In this document: positions 20,949 through 31,385 of the stretch, one piece after another
How positions within the stretch are numbered: position 1 is the stretch's first letter
Layout of the letters: every line of letters starts with the position of its first letter
Assembly: GCA_002946415.1 (NCBI GenBank)
Contig: NJPS01000051.1
Span: 360,001-424,000 of the forward strand
Length of the DNA stretch: 64,000 nt
DNA from: Rutstroemia sp. NJR-2017a BVV2
Taxonomy: Eukaryota > Ascomycota > Leotiomycetes > Helotiales > Rutstroemiaceae
Reading direction: 5' to 3'
Program-made: the position numbers and the translations under genes
The notes under the pieces: model-generated
What the model was told of the DNA's origin: nothing
The model's input: the letters and a program-made list of their open reading frames with translations, nothing else
Database searches by the model: none

Positions 20949-23363
20949 ATGGCCGATCCACTACACAATTCGTACCCCAGGTCTCCAATACCGTCTACAG
21001 CATCTTACGATTCTTCATCCGTCTCTTCTGCAACGTCTCCAAGGCCCCAAGGCATGTACGAAGGGGGACTAATGGGAGCCTCACCAAGGCCACTTAGTGG
21101 ACATCTTCCTCAGCATATCTCAATGTCTTCAGGACTTCCATTGGGCCAAAGTTCCTTCCACCACAGCTACAGTTCTGCTGCTACCTCACCCAGCGGGCTT
21201 GGTATAGACTCAATGGCATCAACAGCCTCATCAAGCGGCACTCCAGGACCATCACTTGGGCATATGTCCTCAGCAAGCATGCAAGCACAAAAACGAGCTT
21301 ATCGACAGCGCAGAAAAGACCCCAGTTGCGATGCTTGCCGAGAGCGCAAAGTAAAATGTGATGCGACTGAGACTAGTAGCTGCTCCGAGTGCTCGAGTAG
21401 AAGCGTCAAATGTCAGTTTACTAAAGAGACAAACAGAAGAATGTCTTCCATCAAACAGGTCCAGGATTTAGAGAAACAAATTGCTCAAATCAAGCGAGAA
21501 AATGGACAACTGCGGGCAATGCTCAGTATCAAAGAGGGGCAGATGGATATTGATAGCGAGGGGCCTATTCAAACATCTGTTATTCATCTACTAGAGATTG
21601 GATCGCAACCTAAAAGAATAGCGAGAGCAGCGCCACCACCAGGCGATTTTTCTACAGTACGATCGAACTTGAGGAACCATGGCCGCGGCATCTTCAAACC
21701 TTCTGCACCTTATCGACAAAGTGGGTCAGCTCCGAGCTTACTCTCGCGAGGTCCTGAGCTCCCTCCAAAACACATCGCGGACCATCTACTCAGAGCTTAC
21801 TACTCGTCCACGCACGTAACCCTTCCAATCCTGCACTGGCCCAAATTCGAGCGCGAGTACGAAGACGTCTACAAGTCCAACACACTTGACAACAAATCCC
21901 CGATCTGGACGTCTCTCTTTTTCTCCGTCCTCGCCCTCGGCGTTCTCTACAGCACTGAGGCCAGCATTCAGAGCCCCTACAAAGGCAAAGAATACATCGA
22001 CATCGCGCGCAGCCTGATCGATCTCTGGATCGACGAGTACTCGCTCGACCATGTGCGCGCTACCCTCCTCATCAGTATCTTCCTCTACGAAGCGAACCTC
22101 AAATCCGCAGCTTCAACCTGGCTCGGCGGCGCGGTTCGCATCGCGCAGGATCTGGGTCTGCATTTGGAGACCACGTCGGCAGACGCCCATGCGGTCGATG
22201 AGGAAATGCGCCGCCGTGTCTGGTGGGGTATCTACATCTTCGACCGCCAGCTTGCGCTCGAGTTGAAGCAGCCCCTTCTTATCCATGACGAGGACTGCGA
22301 CATCCAACTCCCTAGTCCGGTCGAGGACTTCTACCTCCCCAACTCCGGCCCTTATCTTCCCCAAAACGGGGCTCAGCCGCCACCTAGGATGCAGAATCTC
22401 TTCTTGCCTACGATTCATGTTATGCGCTGCGTTGCGCCGGTATTGCAGGCGTGCAAATCGTCGTATATACCGCCTTCTACCCTCGCGATATTTACTTCCC
22501 ATTTCAACACCCTGTACTCCTATCTTCCATCTTCACCTCCCTCCTCCCCCTCCCTCGCATCCTCATCCGAACCCCACCCTCCCCTTGAAGCCCCCCACCT
22601 GCACCTTCTCTCCCTACGTCTGCACCTCCACGCTCACAACCTCTCCCCCTCCACCCCACCCGACCTCCGCGCCTCCGCCCTCGACCAATGCATCCACGCC
22701 GCGCTCGACACCGCCACGCTGCTCGCCCGCGCCCGCGCCCCCGTCTCCGCACACACATGCACGCACATCTGGCACAGCGCGCTGTTCCTCCTCTACGCAC
22801 AGCATCTCGAGCCCGCCGCCGCGCTCATCCGTCTCTGCAAGACGATGGACAACCGCAGGGACGTGCTGCTGGGCATAGGCAGGTACTTGACGTTTGTGCT
22901 GGGGTTGCTGCTCGATCGGAAGCAGCGCGGACGCGAACTCGAACGGGAGAGAGATTGGGATCCGGAAATCATGGCGTATGTGCTGGGGGATCTGCAGACT
23001 TGGACGTGGTGCGCTGCTGCGGGGGATGTCTCACCGAGACTGGGGCTGGGACTGGGAATGGGAAGTCCCAGGGGGAGTGCTGGGGCAGGGAGCGATTTGT
23101 ATACAGGTGGGGTGAGCGCGTTGCCGGAGGCGGAAGCGAGGGATTGGGGCGGTTGGGAAAGGGTTTTGTATTTGGTTGATTTTCTAGGGAGGCAGACAGG
23201 CGCGATGGGGGGTGCAGGAGGACTGCCGTATATGCCGGAGCAGCCGAGGAGTGCGGCGCAGACGACGACGATGGCTGGGCAGGGGATGGGGATCGGGAAG
23301 CCGCCGAGTCCGACGCAGAGGAGGACGGGGAACGAGAGGATGAGTATTACGAATATTATCTGA
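20949..23363 (+). CDS. Zn2Cys6 transcription factor with coiled coil and fungal TF domain
   Basis: A nuclear regulator of 804 aa from one exon. A Ser/Pro-rich N-terminal 110 residues precede a basic stretch (KRAYRQRRKDPS) and the zinc cluster at residues 127-155, spaced C-x2-C-x6-C-x7-C-x2-C-x6-C. A leucine-heptad coiled coil follows at about 165-195 (VQDLEKQIAQIKRENGQLR), consistent with dimerisation. The fungal_trans domain spans roughly 270-560 (AYYSSTHVTLPILHWPKFE, GAVRIAQDLGLHLE, EEMRRRVWWGIYIFDRQLAL). The C-terminus is Gly-rich. The zinc-cluster neighbourhood looks well conserved, but I cannot assign a named regulator or target. The gene sits downstream of a 7.2-kb non-coding region and is followed by a 3' hairpin. 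Codon choice changes from C-ending (22500-22830) to G-ending (after 22980) inside the exon. Confidence 0.93.
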   Translation: MADPLHNSYPRSPIPSTASYDSSSVSSATSPRPQGMYEGGLMGASPRPLSGHLPQHISMSSGLPLGQSSFHHSYSSAATSPSGLGIDSMASTASSSGTPGPSLGHMSSASMQAQKRAYRQRRKDPSCDACRERKVKCDATETSSCSECSSRSVKCQFTKETNRRMSSIKQVQDLEKQIAQIKRENGQLRAMLSIKEGQMDIDSEGPIQTSVIHLLEIGSQPKRIARAAPPPGDFSTVRSNLRNHGRGIFKPSAPYRQSGSAPSLLSRGPELPPKHIADHLLRAYYSSTHVTLPILHWPKFEREYEDVYKSNTLDNKSPIWTSLFFSVLALGVLYSTEASIQSPYKGKEYIDIARSLIDLWIDEYSLDHVRATLLISIFLYEANLKSAASTWLGGAVRIAQDLGLHLETTSADAHAVDEEMRRRVWWGIYIFDRQLALELKQPLLIHDEDCDIQLPSPVEDFYLPNSGPYLPQNGAQPPPRMQNLFLPTIHVMRCVAPVLQACKSSYIPPSTLAIFTSHFNTLYSYLPSSPPSSPSLASSSEPHPPLEAPHLHLLSLRLHLHAHNLSPSTPPDLRASALDQCIHAALDTATLLARARAPVSAHTCTHIWHSALFLLYAQHLEPAAALIRLCKTMDNRRDVLLGIGRYLTFVLGLLLDRKQRGRELERERDWDPEIMAYVLGDLQTWTWCAAAGDVSPRLGLGLGMGSPRGSAGAGSDLYTGGVSALPEAEARDWGGWERVLYLVDFLGRQTGAMGGAGGLPYMPEQPRSAAQTTTMAGQGMGIGKPPSPTQRRTGNERMSITNII

Positions 23364-24661
23364 GGGGAGGTAGATCTTTGCATTCCTCTTTGCTTCGGCA
23401 TTGAGAGGGCATCGCAGTCAAGTCAAGTCAGGCTGAACTGTATATATTATTCTTAACCTGACTTGACTCGACAGGCTGGATGGAAGGAAGGAAACAGCAT
23501 CGGCATTGCATTACTCACGAGCTAGCGAGCGAGCGAGGAAGAGAAAAAACAAAAATGTATTGAATGGCGTTGGGATAGACGTGAGTGGAGTTGGTGGGTG
23601 GGTGGGTGGCATAGATGATTGATATCCCTGTGAAGATTTCTTTTAGTTTTTGGAATTTAGGTTGGTACATATATCCCCATGAGCACGGAAGGATGGAGGG
23701 AGGGTTGGGTATTGGGTTGGGTGCGGTAGGGCGGTTGATATACACACACACACATTCGTTTTAATAATATGGGAGGGGAGGAAGGGAGGAGGAGTAATAT
23801 TTAGGAGGTGAGGAGTGGAGGAGTGGAGGAGTTTGGTGTGGAAGGAGGTGAGATGAGATAGGGTAGATAGTCAATTGAGAGATTGGTTAATTGCAAGAGA
23901 GAAATTTTATGTTTGCTGTGGTTGTGGAAGTGATATGCTATGTTTCTTTATGTATCATGGCTGCGACGGGAAGGAAACAGCAGCTGGCACAGTGAGGAGA
24001 CTGACAGTGGAACTCGCTAAAAGAAGCGAAGAGCCGGAAGGAGGAAGCGAAAGGGGACGAATACATTGGATATGAGTTTCTGCATCGAGTTGAGCGGAGG
24101 CAGTTCAGATATGTCACAGACAGGCTTACAGAAACTATGGTTTAGTCAGAATCGTCGAAAATAAGGGGATGAGAAGTGTATATTGACGAGTTAAGCAGGG
24201 ATATTTACAAACATAGTAAATAACATTGGTGGTGGTTATATTGGTTATTTAATCCTAACAGTCCATCCTATCTGTTCATCTTATCCTATCCCCATCCCAT
24301 CCCGTCATATCTAGTCCCGTCCTGTTGTACCAAATAGCCCAATCCCAAAGTCGAAGTCCATTTCGTACAGTACAGTATACATTCAATCATATCCATCTAA
24401 TCATAAACCTAAACTCAAATACAGCAAGGAGCCCTCCTTCACTCGCTGGCCAGCTCAATCACTGCCTCAAGTAATATGTGTCGTGGAAAGGTATCCGGAT
24501 AATCCTCCTCCATTCGAATCATCTCAACAAACCACCTCATCACCTCCCAAGCTCGAGCGTAGCAAGTAGCAAGTAGCAAGTCAAAGGTGTAAAAATACAA
24601 ATACATCTCCCTTCCTCTGTTCATTCTTTCTCGGGCCTTTGACCAAACCCCTCCACGCACC
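23364..24661. other. Intergenic, convergent 3' flanks
   Basis: 1.3 kb between convergent genes. Besides the hairpin, it holds a GGTGGGTG-type stretch (23590-23610), a CA repeat near 23741-23753 and a triple GTAGCAA repeat near 24560. No gene is seen. Confidence 0.6.
23421..23468 (+). terminator. 12-bp-stem hairpin in 3' flank of the Zn2Cys6 gene
   Basis: AGTCAAGTCAGG (23421-23432) and its perfect complement (23457-23468) enclose a 24-nt A/T-rich loop, beginning 58 bp after the stop codon. It may be a 3' UTR structure affecting RNA stability or 3'-end formation, or a chance palindrome. Its role is inference. Confidence 0.4.
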
Positions 24662-27278
24662 TCACAAACCATCAGCCGCCTCACTAAGCACATTCAGCAA
24701 CCCCACCGCCGCGCCTCCCAATCCAGCCGCAGCAAGGTGATCTCTCCATCGAGTCGGCTTTCCCGACTCTTTATCCCTTTCTTGAGCCCTGTCCCTATCT
24801 CTATCCCCGCGTTTGCTTTGCGAAGAATGGTGGCTATGGTGGCGACGACGATGATGCGGAGGATTTGGAGGAAAAGCTGAGGGAGAGGAGGGGGAGTGGG
24901 ATGGTGAGGGGTAGGGGTTGTAGTTGTAGTTTGAATTGTAGGAGTTAGGGAAGGAAGAGGAAGGGGAGTGAGGGTAAGGGAGAGGAGAGAGATAGGGTTG
25001 TTGTGGACCAGGGGGGTAGCGTTGGGAAAGAGGAGGTGGTGGAGCGTCGCCGGGTGTGTAGGATTGTGGTGGGAAAGGTGGAGGGTAGGAGTATTGTTGT
25101 GGCGGTGCAGAAGCGGGGTATGGAGGTGCAGAGGTGGGGATAGGCCAGGGTCGGGGTGTAGATGAGTTGGTGTGCGGCGAAGAAGAGGGAGGTTGTTGGT
25201 AGTTATTGTTTGCAATAGGTGAGAACGTATATGAAGGCTCCCGTTTTTCATATCGTTCTTCGCCCTCTCTTTCCCTTCCTTCACGGTCCCTTGCTCTCTC
25301 TCCGCGCTCCCGTTCTTTATTCTCATATCTTACTTCCCGCTCCCGATCTCTTTCCTCACGTGCTAGTGCTCGCCTCTCGCTTCTATCCGCACGTCGTTCA
25401 GCTCTGTGCTTTCGATCGTCGTCTCTTCCCCGCCGACGATCGTTTCTCCTTCTTTCATGACCGGAATCTGAATCCGAACTAGAGTCCGATAAAGTTGATT
25501 CGGAGCACTCGGATGATGAGGCATCTCTCCGTCGACTTTGTCGCTGTTTGGATCTTGGACTTGGTAGAGGCATGGATGCTTGTTGACTTCTCCAGCGATT
25601 TTCTCGCAGGACATGGGAACGAGATGCGTAATCTTGAATTTCCTCTTTGGTAAGGACACCTAGAATAGCTACGAATTCTGGACGACTGTTCAAATTATGT
25701 CAGCAAGATTTTATGGCTTTATTGAGGGCAACAATGATAATGGTGCTTGGTAAAGAAAGAAAACATACGCTTCATAACGTCTACCATCCTGGTCCAGAAC
25801 CTCAGGCGAAACCAACGACCTCTTAATCTTCGTCCATTTTGCATCTGGCGGAATTTCATTTCCATAAGAATCTGGAGCCAATCTTGGCAATGCTGACTCG
25901 GGCCTAGGACTAGTACTGATATCAATGCTGCCAATCTGTGGTGACGAATGACGACCCGGAATCTGAATAGAGCTCGTACGAGGCGATATCGTCTTACGGT
26001 CTGAGCTTCGCTTAGGACGAAGAGGAATCGATCTTGTAGCATCTTCCGGCTGTGAGTGATATGCTGAAGGTGATGGCGGTGGGAGCAGTTGTGGGACCGA
26101 GTTGGACGGAAGTAGATCACTAGTTTGAATGATTGAGCTATTGGCGGGTGATTTGGCGCGACGTATGGAGGAGTCGGATGATGATCCACTATTTTCTTTT
26201 TGCTGTTTTGTTTCGTGGAAATCTGGGGTCGAGACTTTGAGGATAGGCCGAGGAAAAGGTTGTTTTCGGGTATGCTGAAGTTCTCTCTCTGCATAAGGAT
26301 CCATGACGTCGAGTCCTTTTTCCATTTTCATGGAGATTGGGAACTTCATATTGTCTTCCCGGTTGATCATTTCCTTTGCACCATCCTCATCCCTACCAGT
26401 CTTCAAAGAGTTGAATAATGGCGGCTGGTCAGAAGGCGCCGTCCGTGTTGAATCGATCCATCGTTCTGTGTCAGCACTTTCGGGGCTTAGAGCTTGGGGG
26501 TCAGGTGTGGCTTCGTCCAGTAAACCGTCCTGCTCCATTTTGCGAATATAAGCTCTAAGAACATCCTGCAGACATGTTAACGAAATGGATATATTGCAAA
26601 CATCACCCCACCACTTACCTTATGCTGTTGCAAGACATCACTCGAAAAGCCCTCTGCAATCAACTCCCTTCTAAATTGTTTCCAAACCTCCTTATCATCA
26701 TCGTCATAACTCGTCATAAGACTTACAGCCCTCTGGCCCATCTTCGCCGCAATGTTATCCACCTTATCCAAAATCATATCCAATTGTTCGCCTTGAATAT
26801 TCAGATTCTTCGACATCTTCCCATTCTCGTGTAACTGGATCGTGTCCAAAAATAACGTCAGGCTCGTCTTATGCGATATCAATTTAACTCTTATCCCACC
26901 CAATTGGTCCATCTCATTACTCCCAAACCTCATCCGATCCCACAGCATTCTCCCACCACCACTCGCACCAGCCGACCCCGCACCTCCATCTGAAGCAAGC
27001 CGTCCATATTTCAGCAACAGCTCGTCCAGCTGTCTCAGCGTAAAATCGCAATCCCCAATAATCGGCGCGAGCTGCTTGCCCCAAATCGAACGATCTTTAT
27101 TGAGCGGCGAATCCGAGGCTTCGACTTCGCATTTTAGGTGCTTGAGCACAGCATGCAGACCGCGGACCTCCCGACTAATCTCGTCGTATTCTCCACCCGC
27201 GGCTCGGCATTTTCGATAAAGGTCGCGGCAGAAGGTTACTACGATTATGATATCTGAAGGCGAAGCACCGAAACTCAT
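24662..27278 (-). CDS. Uncharacterised multi-domain protein, fungal N-terminal domain and DUF8035-like segment
   Basis: 826 aa from three exons, 27278-26619, 26565-25769 and 25685-24662 (introns 53 and 83 bp). The N-terminus, MSFGASPSDIIIVVTFCRDL with REVRGLHAVLKHL, is the helical domain found at the start of many fungal signalling-type proteins of unknown role. Exon 2 is disordered and Ser/Pro-rich. The exon 2/3 joint restores KIKRSLVSPEVLDQDGRRYE followed by ARPEFVAILGVLTKEEIQDY, which I recall as a DUF8035-type motif. Exon 3 has long Arg/Asp/Glu-rich charged repeats, a Pro/Tyr-rich segment and a short C-terminal helix (AAAGLGGAAVGLLNVL). No enzymatic motif is seen. The joints are supported by exact frame continuity; the domain name is from memory. 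Confidence 0.82.
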
Positions 27279-28140
27279 TTCGTGATTGAATATTAACTAG
27301 TTTTGATTGGTAGTGAAGCTCGTAGATAGAAGAGAAGAGGACAAGAAGGACTATAAGTTCATTTTGAGATAATGTGGCAAGTCGACGGAAGATTGTGCGC
27401 TGGAGTTCAGTATGCAGGATACTTAGACTAGACTTAGCCTGACTGCAGATGCAATAAAGTAGATTTTCGGGACGGGAATATGTAACGCTTTCGGAGTATT
27501 CGAACTCGTACCCCGCAGGCGGATGTATTTCGCAGAGACTGAGTGGTTCGAGGGCTAGCAATGCCTCAAGGAAGAAATCGTATTCACTTTGTAAGTTACA
27601 GAATCACTTCGAGAATGTGGATATGAAGTGGAGATTGATATTGGAATTCGGGGTGAGCCGCAGGGAAGAATAAGTCAATTCAGCCAGATGGGAACAACCC
27701 AACATTATTATTTGACCACCATTGGTTTGAAGGCTGAGCTGAGCGAATAGGTAACGATTTATACGACTGTGACGTCGCGATACGGAGGACGAACACCATC
27801 TTACCAAATCAGCGAACGAGCTGATGTGGGAACAATGGAGCTACTGTAGCTAGTGCCCGTTAAACTACATTGAGAGATTTCCGCTAAGAATTTCCAGAAT
27901 TTCCCCATCATAAACAAGTGGCGCAGGCGCAGTTCAATAATACCGAGTACAAGCCTGAGCCTCATTATTCTCAATTCATGCGGGCGAAGGCAGATATCGA
28001 TAATCTCATAGGCTCGCTAAATATCATCAGAGGAGGAACATTGGATAATGTGACACATGGCTTGCTTTGCTAATGCAAATGTCCGGATAAATCGACTTCT
28101 TGATTATTATTCCAGCCAATCATAACAGTAAATATCTTGA
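27279..28140. other. Intergenic, no gene seen
   Basis: 0.86 kb upstream of the previous gene and downstream of the next minus-strand gene. No open frame with coding character, and no repeat. Confidence 0.6.
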
Positions 28141-30946
28141 TCACAGGACAATCCTTTCCCGAGTATACTTTCCAACCTGCTTACTCTTGAGTCGACCAAT
28201 ATCTCTCTTACTGCGCTTCTGAATTTCACCTCCTGCTCCAATTCGAAGACGAGAAACCTGTCGCTCCGCTTTCAACCCCATCGGCAACGTTGTGAATTCC
28301 TTCTCAACCGTCGGAAGTGTCAAGATCGTGCTGCTCTTCTTCTCCGAATCGTCATGTTTGATTCCCTTGAGCACGGCATCCCCATAGCGAATCATCTCGG
28401 ATGTCAACCCTTTCAAGTATACTGCCTCCTCAATCCCTTCCAATGCAGCGTTGATTTCAAGCTTGAGACTTCCGATGAGTTCTTCAGATTCGAAATGGTC
28501 ACCGTCCACCAGGGCTGCATCTCCTGACAACCATCCGCCTGCTCCAATAGCGTCGACACAATTGTTGAGTAAGCTAGAGATGAGTACGATGGAATTGTCT
28601 GGCGCTTCGACATCTTCGTCGTTGGCATTTGTGTTATCCATGTCCAGATATCTTGCTGTCCACCCTCCTTTCGCCAATTCGAATCTCAGAAGATAGATGA
28701 GGGAGACAATTTCCTGACTTGTGAAAGTTGTCTGTAGCGCTCCAACGATGCTGCTGTCAGGGCAAGTGTACAGTTTCGATAGAGCAACGCTCAAAGCCTC
28801 TCCTCTAACACTGGAACCAATACCTAATTGAAATTCTGCAAGTTGCAAATCATCTTCCGCTTCTGCTTCAAGAATCTGCACCTGCTCTTCAAGAACACCG
28901 TTCTCGAGTTGCGAGTTATCACCGGCGGTAATTAGTGCCTGTTTTGTGCCGGGTGAATCTCCAAATAAGTCGAGACTATCCATGAGTGCACGTATAGCAT
29001 GTAGGAGTTCAGTTGCGCCCAAGTAATTTGCAGAAACAAGTTGCAGTAAGAAGTCCAATTCACGATCTAATTGCACGATCGCCTTGACGAGCATGCCGGC
29101 TGGGATCGAAGTAGATAGCGAGTTTCGGAGAGCAGGTCTTAGAGCGGATTCAACATTGGCGACTGTCATATTTCCTGTTTGCAGCAGCCATCGGAAGAGG
29201 TTGGGGGGGAAGAAAACGATGGACAGTTCAAATGTGCCGTCCTCATTCTCTGCCCACTTGAAAATCTTACTCAGTGCGTAGAGGATCCATCGACGATCAA
29301 CCTCGGAAGGATAAATCCTGACTTTAGCTTTGGTTTTAGTATCTTCATCATCCCAGTTCATTCCAAATTTATCATCGAGAGATTTTTCGAAACCGGCGGC
29401 ATCTGCTTGTTCAAAATACTTTTCACACTCCCTTGTCATATCTTCCCAGGGCTGGTCCTTCATACCTATTGAACCTGGAAGATAATGACCCACAAACAGC
29501 CAGTTACCACCGGCGGGCTCTTTTTCGGGCTTAGATCGGATTATCTGAGGATCAGAGCAACCAATTGAGTCAATAAGCAGTCCAATTGGTCGAGGTTTGT
29601 TCGTCTGACCAGGCTGAATGTCAACTTGGACAGCAACGAGCTCATTGTCCGATATACCAACAGCTGTACCGAGCTTTGGGTAATAGGAGATGAATTGGCA
29701 CGGAACGTCCAACCTTGGCTTTTGCCTGTCGAGTGAGTCTCGCTTCCGCTTCAAAGATTCTGAATTAGTGGACTCATCTAGTTTGATGGTGGCTAGAATT
29801 GACTCGTATTTTGGATTCAGAATGCTGATTGAACTCTTGGTCGACATTATTATTGAAGTGCTTGAAAGACGAAGGAACGAACCGGTACCTGGGGAGTTAA
29901 CTTCGGACTGGACTTTGGGGAATGTATTGTGTAACTCGAGAGTCGTTAAGATCTCGGCTTCTAGTATTTGCAAAATACCAGCAGAAACGTTGATTGCGAA
30001 CGAGGCCTTGTCGAACGATGCCTTCTTCTTTCTGGGGGTACGGATAGGTAATGGTGCGTCAAGCAGCGATTGGACTGAATGGATTGTGCCATTCAGATGC
30101 GTGGCTGCTTTCCTTGGCAATGCAACAATGTGCAGCGTTCGTACAGTATCCTCAGTTTCGGGTATGTTTGACTTCGTGATGACCACCAGTATGTCAGGAT
30201 TAAACCCATCTTCTGTTATTTCTTGTGGAAAGAACGAAAGAACATCTTGACGCCCTTTTAATATGCCTTGACTGGCAGCGTAAGCAGTCGTGAGATGTGC
30301 AAATTCGACGTTAATGTTGTTCATTGACATTGCTGACGCCCGTCCAAGAGCCTTAGCTGGTGATGTCCATAACGTCTGAAGACTTTCACCTTCCAAACAT
30401 TGTATCTCTCCATCCTTCTTCACGAGAAGTACATCTGACTTCTTAATTGAGTCCAGGCTCGGGGATGCGACAGACCCTAGATAGACTACTGGCGCATTGG
30501 AGGACTCAATCTTATGTGTAACCTTGGATGATTGTGTGGCGCTAGATCCCTCCGTAGTATCATGAAACAGAGTGATGTCGTTTTGCGAACCTGTCGTGGA
30601 TACGTATGTCCTTCGTTCGACCCTCGTCTTCGTAGTCTTCGATCTTGTGGAGCATGGCGGGCATGAAAAAGTTGTTCCTGGAGGTAGTGCATAGGACGTG
30701 AGTAATTTCGAGGATGGAATCTACGGATCAATTAGCCATTGAGGTTCCAGAGTAGTCACTTGTCTATCTCACGTCGTATAAGTTCACGCCTTCTCCGTGT
30801 ATCCCAACAGCCAATTCGGATCTTTTTCTTTTTTTCGAGCCTGGTGAAGAAGTGCCGTGTACTTCACCAACGACATATTGCGCCTCCTTTAATACAGGTA
30901 AAGTAGCAACGACGTAGGGCTGATGAAGGGAGATTCTTGACGACAT
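28141..30946 (-). CDS. Utp8/Nol11-like small-subunit processome protein (putative)
   Basis: 917 aa from two exons, 30946-30773 and 30720-28141, with a 52-bp intron. Exon 1 (MSSRISLHQPYVVATLP, then GEVHG) joins as NLYD to IPSSKLLTSYALPPGTTFSC, reading like the start of a beta-propeller. The middle is helical, and the C-terminus is very basic and ends GRLKSKQVGKYTRERIVL, the kind of short terminal signature I associate with Utp8/Nol11-type proteins. Utp8 belongs to the t-UTP subcomplex that supports rDNA transcription and early 18S rRNA processing in the nucleolus; yeast Utp8 is about 713 aa, so this is longer. The divergent promoter carries RRPE- and PAC-like elements typical of ribosome-biogenesis genes, which independently favours this call. 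The family assignment is from memory of the motifs and could be wrong. Confidence 0.6.
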
Positions 30947-31051
30947 CTTTCAATACCTCAGAGCACGGCGCGAAGAAATTTTGATGTACAAAAACCGCAG
31001 TGCGAATGCGCCTGGTGAACAAACAGAGCGATCAGAGCTCTCCAAAAATTC

Positions 31052-31060
31052 CAAAAATTT
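31052..31060. promoter_or_regulatory. RRPE-like element (AAAAATTTT)
   Basis: An exact AAAAATTTT core lies 106 bp upstream of the Utp8-like ATG. RRPE (with PAC) marks ribosome-biogenesis promoters in fungi. This is a motif match only. Confidence 0.45.
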
Positions 31061-31121
31061 TGAGGGCGGTAAAAAGATTTTGCCAATCGAGCCACGGGCT
31101 ATTTTTCGCACTAAGCTTCTT

Positions 31122-31131
31122 TCGATGAGTT
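31122..31131. promoter_or_regulatory. PAC-like element (TCGATGAG core)
   Basis: TCGATGAG matches the PAC core GCGATGAG at seven of eight positions, 62 bp beyond the RRPE-like site in the same divergent spacer. Confidence 0.4.
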
Positions 31132-31338
31132 AAAGTGCAATTGAGCAGAACGCGGTTCCCTACATCATCTTTGAAGCCGCCAAAACTACTACAAACTCGA
31201 ATCTACTCTTATTCTTAACATTTTACAATTTGTGACTATTTTGAAGATCTTACTCTTTTGCTTATTGATTCTGGCGACTGGAAATTATCCGTTTTGCCTA
31301 ACCTGCAATGAGTTTATACGATTTGAAGTTGAAAAGAA

Positions 31339-31344
31339 ACGCGT
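31339..31344. promoter_or_regulatory. MCB element ACGCGT upstream of elg1
   Basis: A palindromic ACGCGT sits 42 bp before the first elg1 ATG, followed by a TTCGCG half-site. MBF uses MCB sites to drive G1/S genes, and Elg1 works in S phase. The site may lie within the transcribed leader, which would weaken the claim. Confidence 0.4.
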
Positions 31345-31385
31345 GAACTTCGCGTTCAACGATTCATTCGGCTCGGGGTATGCGA

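Noticed and set aside
24694..25326. 210-codon minus-strand frame
   Set aside because: Another frame of exon 3 of the 24662-27278 gene; low-complexity His/Pro/Thr translation of its repeats.
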